Notes under the pieces: model-generated
What the model was told of the DNA's origin: nothing
Database searches by the model: none
What the model saw: the letters and a program-made list of their open reading frames with translations, nothing else
Position numbers and translations under genes: made by a program
Source of the DNA: Agrocybe praecox
Lineage: Eukaryota; Basidiomycota; Agaricomycetes; Agaricales; Agrocybaceae
Assembly: GCA_964017145.1 (NCBI GenBank)
Contig: OZ024846.1
Location: forward strand, 1,798,001-1,862,000
Direction: 5' to 3'
DNA length: 64,000 nucleotides
Shown here: piece by piece, positions 11,686-21,823 of the stretch
How the letters are laid out: every line of letters begins with the position of its first letter
Numbering within the stretch: position 1 is the first letter of the stretch

Positions 11686-13258
11686 TTATAATTTAGACGA
11701 CCTACGGCCGGCGGACTGTTTCCCAAATACACCTTCACTTTCGAACTTTCGCAGGCGGCTATCATCGATACCAAATTCTTTCAAAATCTGGTGTGTATGA
11801 GCTCCTGGTTTGATTATAATGTTACTTAGATCAGGAGTAAGCCTCGCAGTCTTCACATGGTCAGAGAGTTCAGGATGGAATGCAGGAATCCCGATTGTCT
11901 GAACTGCAGCTTCTTTGGGCGTTAACACGGGTACAGTGCATGCATCGGTTCCTGTTGAGAAGAAATATTAACAGAAGATCAGCGAGCAAATTAAAATTAT
12001 GCAATTGAGTGTAACTTACCGTGGAAGATTTTAGTCCAATCATCCCTGGGCCGCGTTAAAAACCCTAGTCTGAGATACTCTGCTAAATTCGCCCATTCTT
12101 CCCTACGGATTTGTGTCGAAAATTTAGGTTTCCAGCCATTGAAAGGATCAAAATGTTCAGGAACATTCTCAGTGAATTTGTCTATGAAGACCTTGAAGAA
12201 TTGAGGTTCCAAACAGCCAACAGACATCCAACCGCCGTCCTTGCAAGTGTAGATGCCGTAGAAAGGAGAGCCGCCATCAAGTAAATTAGTTCCTCTTGGG
12301 CCACCCAATACTCCTGAGCCCATGAAAGAATGAATGAGTGGAAATGAGGAAAGGTAACGAGTTCCTGAGACCTGAGGAAATATTTAGCCTTACTAAAGAC
12401 GACCACTGGTGTAATAATTACGGCACCATGTCTGCGTTAACGATTTGACCACGCCCCGTTCGTCCTCTTTCGACAAGAGCAAGCAGAATGCCGGTAGCAC
12501 ACATCAAACCCCCTCCGGCAAAATCGGCCAGTATATTCAAAGGAAAAACGGGTTTCTCAGACGTTCCGGGGAGTATCTAGACAACGTGTTCCAACTCGCA
12601 GATTATTGTAAATATATGCGGTCACTTACAGCCAACACACCACTCAGAGCTAGATAATTAATGTCATGTCCTGAACACTGCTATCAGTGAACCATACTCG
12701 TTGTATCTCTGACGTTGACGTACCAGCCATATCTTTATACTGTCCTGTTGCGAAAGAAATTAAACATGGAAAGAGTCATTCATTGTCGGACTTACGTACC
12801 AGTTCTTGGGAACCTTCATGAATGGAAATAAGTTACACACAGCATATAGAAGCTCAGAACATACCCCACAACCCTTGCATAAATGAGTTTCTCGTTTAGA
12901 CCCTTTCGAATACCATCTCCCAGAAATAGCTCAGGTCCTAGTCCAAGCCTCTCCAATACGCCTGGTCTGAACGGATCAATAAGAACATCGGCTGAGGATA
13001 TAAGCTCTTCAAGTAGCTTTCGACCACTTTCCAGCTTGGAATCGATTGCAATAGACCGTTTTCCGCGACAAAGCACGTCGGAAGAACTGGAAGAAGGTCG
13101 ATCAATGCGCGTTACTGAGGCCCCATTGTCCGCTAGTAACATCCCAGCGAAAGGACCTGGAGCAAGACCAGCAAACTATCCTTCAGGTCAGTGATTCCAC
13201 TAGTCCATTGGCTAGTTGCAAAGCGCACCTCGATAACTTTGATTCCCGTTAGAGCCAT
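11686..13258 (-). CDS. CoA-transferase family III protein, alpha-methylacyl-CoA racemase-like
   Basis: Predicted to interconvert (R)- and (S)-2-methylacyl-CoA esters, a step that lets branched chains enter beta-oxidation in peroxisomes or mitochondria. Translation starts at 13258 ([10 protein letters not shown]), with an intron just before [19 protein letters not shown], a family N-terminal signature. Later exons read [20 protein letters not shown], where the His matches the catalytic His of racemases, and [15 protein letters not shown], where the Asp matches the catalytic Asp. After these come [11 protein letters not shown] and, near the C-terminus, [14 protein letters not shown]. The HDINY and DFAGGG pair favours racemase over formyl-CoA transferase. 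Several introns of ordinary size interrupt the gene. It lies 369 nt upstream of b5-dehydrogenase copy 1 in the same orientation, which fits a shared acyl-CoA pathway, though co-regulation is inference. Confidence 0.88.
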
Positions 13259-13683
13259 GATGCGGCGAAGTGAAAGGGGTTGTGAAAGGACATATCTCTT
13301 GACACGCACGGTTATTTCGAGACCGGCAGCGATTGCGGGAAATGCGAATGCAGGTGAACACTGTTATGGCTTGTTTTGACTTCTGACCTCATGACTTGCC
13401 CGCTTTCAAAATTCAAATCAATGGTCCATATATAGCGAATGGCAAAAGCTAGTTTACCCAGCATCAAGGATATATCTAGCCACAGAAAATAAATTAACAA
13501 ATTTTCACTAGATCTATCTCGAGGGTTAGATCTAACGACTTTCTGGATCCAGCGTAGCGGCTAGAATCGGACATATCGAGGTATTTCCAGCACGCGAGCT
13601 GGAATAATAAAATTGATGGATTACATAATTCTACCTTTTCTAAGGGGTGCGATCTTCCTGAAGAATTTTCAACTCTAACACCC
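13259..13683. promoter_or_regulatory. Divergent intergenic region, racemase-like gene and coiled-coil gene
   Basis: 425 bases between two head-to-head start codons. It should contain the promoters of both genes. I found no clear TATA box or known operator and call it from position alone. Confidence 0.35.
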
Positions 13684-14684
13684 ATGTTGCAGCGTCGCAA
13701 GCCCCCCGTCGCCTCGTCAAAGTCCAGGGCCAATGGGCCAGACCCCTTTGACGTATATGTGTTGCGAGATGGTTCGACCAAGATTGAAGGAGAAACAGCG
13801 ATGACCACAGGACAGGTAAAAGGATTATTTGCTGAGATTATTAAAGATCAGCATGGGTTGAAGCGGAGCGATGCTCTGAAATCAATCTCGAACGTCACGG
13901 CATACGTTCCTGTCCGGGAAGAGAAAATAGGTGTGACTTTCGTATCTGGCACCACCTGTCACGCTGATATCAAACCATTCTTAGGCGACGACTGGGTTCC
14001 AGCCAAAATCGACAACGACTGTGACACCATGGCCAATGTCTTTTCCCAACACCATACCGGCCTCCTCTTATTCCAGGTCACCCATGGCAACAGCCAAGTT
14101 CCTGAAGTTAAAACGCTCCGGGACAAGGTACAGTTACTCTCTGTCGACCAGCTTACTTTTGACATACGAGCGTTTCATAGGAGACCACCTGGGCTGCATC
14201 GCAAATGGACCTCTTGGAGCGCATGGCGAAGATGGAAGAGGCATTCAAGGCATTCAAGACAGAATTAGAACGTTCGAAAGCAGAAGCAGAGCGCTCGAAA
14301 GCAGAGCTGGAAGAGGCGTTCAAGGCAGAAGCAGAGCGCTCGAAAGCAGAGCTGGAAGAGGCGCTCAAGGCAGAAGCAAAGCGCTCGAAAGCAGAAGCAG
14401 AGCGCTGGAAGGCAGATCTGGAAGAGGCGCTCAAGGCAGAAGCAAAGCGCTCGAAAGCAGAAGCAGAGCGCTGGAAAGCAGAGCTGGAAGAGGCGCTCAA
14501 GGCAGAAGCAAAGCGCTCGAAGCAGATGGAGGAGAAACTGAGGGCAGATCTAGAAACAGAGAGGGCCCGGGCGCAACTGGCCGAGGAAAATTTGGCAATG
14601 GCTTCAGCAGCGGTCGAGGAGAATATCGCCGAAGTCAACAGTTTTATTGCCAATGGTGTACGTCTGTCCACTGTTCGTCTCTAA
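13684..14684 (+). CDS. Coiled-coil protein with 22-residue repeats, possibly truncated
   Basis: Exon 1 (13684-14127) encodes a small globular-looking N-terminal domain of unknown fold (MLQRRKPPVASSKSRANG start). A 53-nt intron (14128-14180) joins it in frame to a highly charged Ala/Glu/Lys-rich helix running to about 14650. The helix is built from near-identical units of the type KRSKAEA plus ERWKADLEEALKAEA, with a 66-base period at DNA level. This is a long predicted coiled coil, so an oligomerising or scaffold role is likely, but I recognise no family with certainty. Downstream, from the acceptor near 14720, another coding-like segment begins SREDTDIFYRIKARHL, meets a TAA at 14780-14782, and is followed by further coding-like sequence to about 15149. 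The true 3' end is therefore unclear, and the gene may be decaying. Confidence 0.55.
14262..14525 (+). repeat. In-frame tandem repeat, 66-bp period
   Basis: The string GCAGAAGCAAAGCGCTCG recurs at 14370, 14436 and 14502 (the last copy diverges just after it), an exact 66-base period equal to 22 residues. Two shorter 45-base units precede it. Because 22 is two hendecads, the unit keeps a helical coiled-coil register. The low codon diversity also leaves long open frames in another plus frame and on the minus strand, which I regard as by-products. Confidence 0.9.
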
Positions 14685-14719
14685 AGTCTTCAAACTCATT
14701 ATTTGCTGGTTATTTCCAG

Positions 14720-15149
14720 AGTCGTGAAGACACCGATATCTTCTACCGCATTAAAGCCCGTCATCTCATCAGCCTTGTTTAAGCAAGACTCACGTATGTT
14801 GTTGGTTGGACATCTAGCCCAGATGAGCGCAATAGCTCCCTCACCTGGCGTATCAACTTTACTACTTCTGTGGCACTTGATTCGACGGAGAAGAAGATGG
14901 CCAAGCCAGCAAACGCTCTGAGGAATAGCATTCGGGGGATCGAGCACACCTCAATGCCATCATAGCATCCGAAGCGTTGAAGATATTGGTGGATGATTCC
15001 GAACTTCGCTCTGCAGGTGACAAGGGAGCACATCCTGGTCCTCTGACAAACAATGATGTAGAGGGGTATAGGACAGCCGTCCTGACCATCGGTGGAGAGA
15101 ACGTAAGCGCCTTGGAATTTTGCATTACATTTTTATTGTATTACGCGAC
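14720..15149 (+). pseudogene. Possible disrupted 3' part of the coiled-coil gene
   Basis: After a plausible acceptor near 14719 the sequence reads as protein (SREDTDIFYRIKARHLISLV), hits TAA at 14780-14782, and continues in the same frame for about 60 residues (YVVGWTSSPDERNSS and so on). A different frame is then coding-like to about 15149 (AIIASEALKILVDDSELR, then AGDKGAHPGPL). The pattern ELR..G.K.AH recalls the C-terminus of a repetitive agaric protein family, from memory only. One stop and one frame change suggest decay; unrecognised introns are the alternative. Confidence 0.35.
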
Positions 15150-16088
15150 TTAATCTTTCTCTGGCATTACTTTGCTTGTATTCTTTTCACCTTGCCTCTT
15201 GTATGTGCTTCAGCCGCAATCTTGTTGTTCTCTGTTTCAATCCCAACATTTCACGAGCTTGTATTCGAAAAATAGATGTTGAATATAAAATCATGTGGTT
15301 TGTGTCCCCATTCCACATGTGACGTCTTCCAACTCTCCCGTATTACTATCCGTAAGCACAACGTCTTTTATTTGACACGTCCTCCGTGGAATACTGAACT
15401 CTCCGGCTTTAGATAGATGGAACACGCCGAAGACTTTTTGACATCCTCAACCACTAGATGCGGATAATACATCCCTTCAAGGTACGTAACCAGTGAATAA
15501 ATCTATTAGAAAAACTTGATTCAAATTCGCTTTTATTTCCGAACAGCGAGCTAACCAATGAGGAACATGAATCTCGTCTTCAGCAATTCTCTCCCCCTGC
15601 GAATCGTCCCAATGGCTTGAGACCTCTCAACGTCTAAGCATTCTGATGAGCAGACCATCTTAATTGCATAAAGGTCGACGATGACATCGGAAGAATTCAT
15701 CCATGAAAACTTGAAGGTTCTTCGTGCATTGAGATAGGTTGGAGAGTAACGTAAAGCTGACTGATCACATACCAATTTATCTTATATAGATTTTTTTGAA
15801 TCCAAATCCGAAGCTGGTTCGATCCAGTGTTCGTACGCCAACGCATACGATGTTTGTTATTTTAAGCACGGTCCAGGAACGGATATACCGGCCAGATTCT
15901 CTGAACTCATGATCTCCTCAATACGATGAACGAAGTTTTCCAACTTAACCGATAGAACCCTCATGTCTCTTCTGTCTTCTGCGGTCCGTTCACTTTCAAG
16001 TCGTCGATGTGGCATGGATTTCTATATATTCCGAGTGACTGTGCTCCACCTTAAATAGAGGACACAAGTGCCTGTCCTTCTTTCAACA
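15150..16088. other. Intergenic region upstream of the GH79 gene
   Basis: About 940 bases with no supported gene. A small hairpin, CTGG-TTCGAT-CCAG near 15813, resembles a tRNA T-arm, but no matching acceptor stem or A box was found. The last 100 bases should hold the GH79 promoter. Confidence 0.4.
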
Positions 16089-18263
16089 ATGGCCTTTTTC
16101 ACTACTCTCTTGCTGCTCCTTGCAGCTAAGTTTGATCTTGTATCATCCTTGTCTTCCCTGAAATTGCATGGACCCGCCGGTCTACCTGTTGATGCGTCAC
16201 ATCCTTTACAACCGTCGCTCGCAAGCTTCAGCATTGAAACTGGATTCTTCGAATCGTTTTTCGGAAATTTGACAGCTCCAAATGAACTGTCTCTCAACCT
16301 TCTGGAAAACTTGGCTGTCAGGACTGGCGTACCCGCAGAAATTAGGATAGGAGGCATAACAGCCGATTCGACTTATTGGGATCCTACTCAAAAGGCTGCT
16401 TTGTTTAATTTCATCGATAGTACAGGTGCTTTGCGCAACACAACACTTGGACCGCAATTTTGGAAATCTATCAGTCTTTTGCCCAATGGTACAAAGATTG
16501 TCATGAATTTAGTCAATTGCTCCATTAATTTCACTTTATATTTTTACTAATACCCATATTCTAGGATTTACACGATTTAAAATATGAAGGAGCTCTCAAC
16601 ATGGCGAAAGCTGCGCTTGGAGGACTCCCTCCTGGCCAAGTGTCCGCCTTCGAAAGTACGTCTGGGCGTCAATCATATGTTGCTCCTTTCAAATCTCATG
16701 AGTTTCCCAGTCGGAAATGAACCCGATCATTACCTTTCTTTTACACCGGAGAGTTACACGAGTAATTGGGAAACATGGGCCAAAAACATCTCGGAAACCT
16801 TGCATCTAACCTCGCCTTCTTTCCGGGTGGCTGCTACCGTTGAAGATCCTATATGGCCGTACGACACCCCGGGGGCTTCTTCAGCCCTCGATTGCGTTAG
16901 TGCACTCGCGGCGGGCTCCAATAAGGACCAGGTTGTCAATTCCTGCAGCGAGCACACCTATCAATACAGCGTAAGTAATAGCATATGCATGCTTTACTTG
17001 ATGTTTCTCAGCGTACTTGTCTTTTTCATAGGTCTGCGATCCTCCTAGGACGGCTGTTGCTACTCTACCGAACCTGGTACGTTGGATGAGAGCTAGGAAT
17101 CAACTTGAACTCAAACTAAATGTGAATAGGTCAATCATACTCGTCTAGCCATGTAAGCCTCTTGCAAATAATTGTGCCTGGTGTATGGTATGAGCCGTGT
17201 TCAGGTATCTAGACCTTTGGCAGCCTCGCATAAAATCTGTCAGGAAGCAGCTGGGAGATCATGCTTTCAACATTGGTACGGCGTTCTGGAGTTCCTGTAT
17301 AAAAAGAAGCTCACAGACCTTTCACCAGGGGAATATAATTCGGTCTCGTGCTCCGGAAAAGACGGTGTCAGCAACACCTTTGGCCAGGCACTTTGGCTTG
17401 TCAGTACAAATTTTTGATTGCTGAACACATTTAGGCTCACTGTCTTGATATTCTATAGTTGGATACGACACTATATGCGGCCTCTCTGAACGTTTCAAGG
17501 TAAGATTCGGGTCGTAATGGATGCCAACTCAAGAAAAGATGTAACGGCATTGGCAGGCTGTACATTCATCAGGGAGGACCTCTTGCTTTACAAAGCAGTA
17601 CGCAATTAAACCATGGAGGTGCGTGAAGAACGTCTGGCTTCCTCATTATGCAGGTTACTTAATAACAAATCCAGGGTTGAGTTTCTACAATCTATGGTGA
17701 GAGATGATTTACTTTTAGATAGAATGATTATTTTAATGAAGGAACATAGGTTCCCTGTCCAGAACCAGAATGGAGCTATTCAAGTATTTCCGTCGTACTC
17801 TGCATACTTATTCGTGACGGAAGCCCTGGGGCATTCCGCTTCCATGCGTATCGCCAATTTATATCCTGGAAGGCAAGCAAATGGATCCAGTATCACAACC
17901 GCGTTAGGCGACCAATCTGCTGGACAACTCGTCGTATATGGGCTATGGGATACACAACTGCCCTCGGGAGAATCATTCCCGGCCAAATTAGCGCTCTTGA
18001 ATTTGCAAATATTCAACCAGACACAAACCGGTGAAAGACCTACCGTGCAGTTTGATATCTCCGCCTTTAGGCAGCATGCGAATCAACCTGTGACCATTCG
18101 CAGATTGCAAGCACCCGGAGCTGATATTAAAACTGCAAACGTAACGACATGGGCAGGACAAACGTATTCTAGCGGGGTGGCGGTGGGAGTATTGAAGGAA
18201 GAAACGCAGATAGGGAGCATTGTCTCTGTAGAGGCATCTGAAGCAGTCCTGATTTCGTTGTAG
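16089..18263 (+). CDS. Secreted glycoside hydrolase family 79 (beta-glucuronidase-like)
   Basis: A secreted enzyme predicted to cleave beta-linked glucuronic acid (or 4-O-methyl-glucuronic acid) from proteoglycan or plant glycans. It starts at 16089 with a hydrophobic signal peptide (MAFFTTLLLLLAA). Next comes RTGVPAEIRIGGITAD, a GH79 N-terminal signature. The acid/base Glu is in FEVGNEPDHYLS, split by an intron. The nucleophile is expected in GEYNSVSCSG near 17330. The exon string then gives LYIHQGGPLAL, NPGLSFYNLW and a beta-sandwich C-terminal domain ending GSIVSVEASEAVLISL. I count roughly ten exons. Several N-X-S/T sites fit a secreted glycoprotein. It lies between the coiled-coil gene and b5-dehydrogenase copy 2, with no evident functional link to either. 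Substrate specificity within GH79 is not determinable here. Confidence 0.9.
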
Positions 18264-18531
18264 CAATAGAAAAAGAAAAAATCTATTTATAGTATCGTTC
18301 CTTGGCGCTTCAAACTCAGTTCGGCAAAGTGGTAAAGTATTCCGGTGTTCTATTTTGGTTAGATCATACTCCCACAAACTAACGGTGCAGTTTCATGACC
18401 GACATGCGTAGTAACGCTGTCAGAATTTCTGTTACCCGGTCCTTGGGCCGTCGGGATCAGACTTAATACGCCCAACATTTACAGTCAGTATCATCTCTCG
18501 GTTCAATTTCAGCACCCATTCTCAAATCAGT

Positions 18532-20918
18532 ATGAGCCTCAAACAGTTTAAAGTCGAGGACATTGAGAAGCATGATAAACAAGGTGATCTTGTAAGTCGA
18601 TCCCCGTTTCTTTGAGCATTGTTGACCGAGGTGCTTCTGGTCTTACGCGCAGTGGGTAATCATCGATGCCAAAGTATATGACCTCTCTAAATTCTCCGGG
18701 ATGCATCCCGGTGGATTATCAGTACTGTTAGACGAAGAAATTGGTATGTTTGGTCCGTCGATTGTGGGCCAAAGCTCAATGATTTACAGCTGGAAAGGAT
18801 GCAACAGAGGCTTTCTTCAGTCTTCATCGATACGAAGTCCTGCTGAAGCCACAATACAAACGTCTTCAAATCGGTACTGTCGTGGGGCAGACCCAGCAGA
18901 TATTCCCTCGCGCTTCCGGGGAGTTGAGCAAAGTTCCATACGCAGAACCTACATATCTCACTCCAGGCTATTACAGTCCATATTACAACGAAGTGCGCCC
19001 CCACTTTTACGCTTGTTGATGCAAATTTCCTAACAATTTGCAGTCTCACCGAAACCTTCAAGTTGCATTCAGGAAATTCGTTGAAGATGTCCTTGTTCCT
19101 GATGGCCAACTGCACGAAGACGACGGAAAGAAGCCAGAGCAACACATTTTTTATGCAATGGCCAAATATAATATCATAGCTATGCGTCTAGGTCCCGGTC
19201 CTCATCTAAAGGGACGCGAATTAATGGGTGGTGTTGTAAAGCCTGAGGAGGTAAATCTTCCCGCTTCAGCCTCGTTTTTATCATTTATCTTCTTTTTCAG
19301 TTAGACTACTTCCACGAGCTCATAATGTCTCAGGAAATTGCGCGGGTGCATTCGAGAGCATATATCGATGGCTCAGGTGGTGGGACGTTCATTGGTGAGT
19401 TAGCAGTTTGTTTGATTTCTAGCCCAAATGAACGATCTATGATAGGCCTCCCACCAATTCTAAACTATGGCCGATCCGATTTTCATAAGAAGGTTCTGGA
19501 GGAAGTTCTTTCCGGAGAAAAAACCATTTCTCTAGCTATCACAGAAGCGTTTGCCGGAAGCGATGTTGCTGGTTTGAAATGTCATTCCAAAAAAGTCGAA
19601 GGAGGATGGATAGTTAACGGAACGTAAGTGGATTTCCGCTACAAACGATCTTTGACGGCTCAATTTCCCCCATCTACATGAAATTCTCAGTAAGGTATAA
19701 ATTCTTGGTTCCTTTGCTTTTTTCACATCGCTTATTATGATGGAATTTAGAAATGGATTACGAATGGAACCTTTTCCGACTATTTCACCGTTGGTTGCCG
19801 CTCTGATGAAGGTGGTCTAAATCTTCTTTTAATTGAACGCGGTCCTGGAGTCGAGACGAAACCAATCAAAACGTCGTACTCAGCCACTGCCGGGACTGCG
19901 TACATTACCTTTGAAAACGTGTTTGTACCACAAGATAATTTGCTTGGGGAGGAGAACAAAGGTCTCCAGGCCATCCTTAGCAACTTCAATCACGAACGGT
20001 TCGCATCATATTTGTTTCGTGCAATATGCATCATTCTGACTTTCCATTCAACGAAAGATGGGGGATGTGCTGTGCTAGCATTGGCACTCAAAGGTTGATC
20101 GTAGAAGAGTGTCTAAAGTCAGATTCTTCTAAGGCTATGTTATCCGTTTTGAACTAATTTTTTGTATTTTAGATGGGTATCGCAGCGTAAAGTGTTTGGG
20201 AAACCTCTTCATGCTCAAGCGGTCATTCGTTCTAAGCTAGCGTCGATGATTTCCCGGGTTGAGAGTGCCCAAAATTGGTTAGAAAACGTTACGTACCAGA
20301 TGAACCATATGAAGTACAAGGACCAAGCTTCATATCTTGCAGGGTCTGTTGTCTGTCTCTTGATCACACCGGCAATAAACATTAACCATTTTACATTCTA
20401 GCCCAATAGCCCTTCTTAAAAGATACTGTACGGAGACGGCTCAAGACACGGCTCGGGATGCAGTCCAAGTAGTTATTCCTACTCAATCATTTTTTTAGAA
20501 ATTCACCTTGTCGTATTTTATCAGATATTCGGTGGACGTGGGATAACGGTGTCAGGTAAGGTTTACTTATGCGTTGTTCTTGAGGCTTCGCCACCAACCT
20601 TATCAAATAGGAATGGGGCGTTTTATTGAACAAGTTAGCCCTATTCACTTCTTTCCCGGTTTACTTTTTCTTACCAAAATTCTCCAACAGTATCACCGTA
20701 CTGCTCCATTCGATGCGTGAGTAGGAGTTCATTCTTAACAGGTCTGATTCTTACTCGTGCTTTCTCCTTCTTTCAGAGTCCTTGGTGGAGGTAGATATCG
20801 ATTACCCAAGGAATAGTACAGACTAGACAACTGACAATCGTATCTAGCCGAAGATGTTCTTGGAGATCTAGGTGTTCGACAGGCCCTCCGTAAAATGCCC
20901 AAGGATGCTAGACTGTGA
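18532..20918 (+). CDS. Cytochrome b5-acyl-CoA dehydrogenase fusion, copy 2
   Basis: Paralogue of the gene at 8942-11317, in the opposite orientation. It starts at 18532 (MSLKQFKVEDIEKHDKQGDL). Exon 1 is 18532-18591, exon 2 is 18653-18743 and exon 3 starts at 18790. The b5 domain has both haem His residues (HPGG; FFSLHRYEVL). The dehydrogenase part has AITEAFAGSD, GPGVETKPIKTSYSATAG, NFNHERWGMCCAS and a C-terminal LGGAEDV ending MPKDARL. As in copy 1, the classical C-terminal Glu is Gly and the likely base is the Glu of HERW. To keep the conserved NGTKKWITNGT intact, a 4-nt exon (19691-19694) between two normal-sized introns is required. Intron positions differ from copy 1 in several places. 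A duplicated enzyme with a shifted substrate range is a reasonable inference. Confidence 0.9.
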
Positions 20919-21232
20919 TCAATCATAGAAGCCATTCAACTAAATGGTATGGTAATCCTGGACTTTGTTCCAAAGTTTTGAGGCTGACGCTGTTTGACAC
21001 ACAGCGACTCACATAAATGGACTAATGACCCTTGAATGACCCAATATACCATTATTTGCTTCAAGTCTTACTAGCATTTACCAGACCTCATGTATTATAT
21101 CCGTGATGTACCACTTTGCTCATACAATCCCTTCTCGCTTTGTTCGGACAGCAGGTCGTCCGCATACTTAACCGACAAGGACTCGTGAAGGACTACGGCG
21201 ACAGTTGGCGTTCTCAAAGTATCCTTCACACA
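20919..21232. other. Intergenic, downstream of b5-dehydrogenase copy 2
   Basis: About 310 bases of AT-leaning sequence between the dehydrogenase stop and the small candidate gene on the other strand. I see only likely 3' UTR sequence. Confidence 0.4.
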
Positions 21233-21583
21233 TCATGAGAACATCTTAATTTGGACTTTTAGAACCTCTCCTTTTCCAGTGGTACTTTGGCCAGTGATCT
21301 TTGCAAGGAAACCATGAACATGCAAGCGAAGAAATAGTTTATCTGCTTTATCTGAGGACATGTGTGTTCTAATATGTACAAAGAATTCCTTCACTAAATT
21401 GATTCGTGCATGCTCGTAAAGATCAAAACCCTGCACCGCTCGGTCCAATTCGCCGATTTTTCTCAAGCGTCACCGCATCGCACCGTCTACAGAAGACCTG
21501 AGAAGAACGAACATACGAAATATATCTGTTCCTGTACTGAAGAGAACCTTCAGGGCAATCAAGGTATTCGAAGCAGAGGACAT
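21233..21583 (-). CDS. Small hypothetical protein, weak candidate
   Basis: A frame on the minus strand begins MSSASNTLIALKVLF at 21583 and runs to a TGA in the middle. Removing a GT-AG intron (donor GTGCGA, acceptor GTGCAG) joins it in frame to a segment containing FDLYEHARINLVKEF and SSDKADKLFLRLHVHGFLA, ending KMFS. The product would be about 97 residues, basic and amphipathic, without signal peptide or known domain. Its composition is more protein-like than the other short frames nearby, but there is no independent support. It could equally be a remnant or a chance frame. Confidence 0.3.
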
Positions 21584-21823
21584 GACCAACCGTCGGATGA
21601 TGCTTGTGCCCTTGTAGTAATATACTCTCAGGCTTCATAAGATATCACAAATCAAACAATTATATGGATGATTTCCTTCATCAGCTCTTAGGCAACTGAC
21701 GTCATACTAAATTTGGATGCTTAAGCAGTGGGCCATAAAAGCTGAACACTCAACTATACAACCCGGCCAGTATCTTCCTCCCCTCCCAGTACTGTACACT
21801 CTCAGCTTTATACTCCACAAGAA

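Noticed and set aside
15805..15830. T-arm-like hairpin CTGG-TTCGAT-CCAG suggesting a tRNA
   Set aside because: The loop and stem are one base short, and no acceptor stem, anticodon arm or A box fits around it.
13684..20918. Secondary-metabolite cluster centred on 9-21 kb
   Set aside because: No polyketide synthase, NRPS, terpene synthase, P450 or methyltransferase is present; only acyl-CoA enzymes and a glycosidase are seen.
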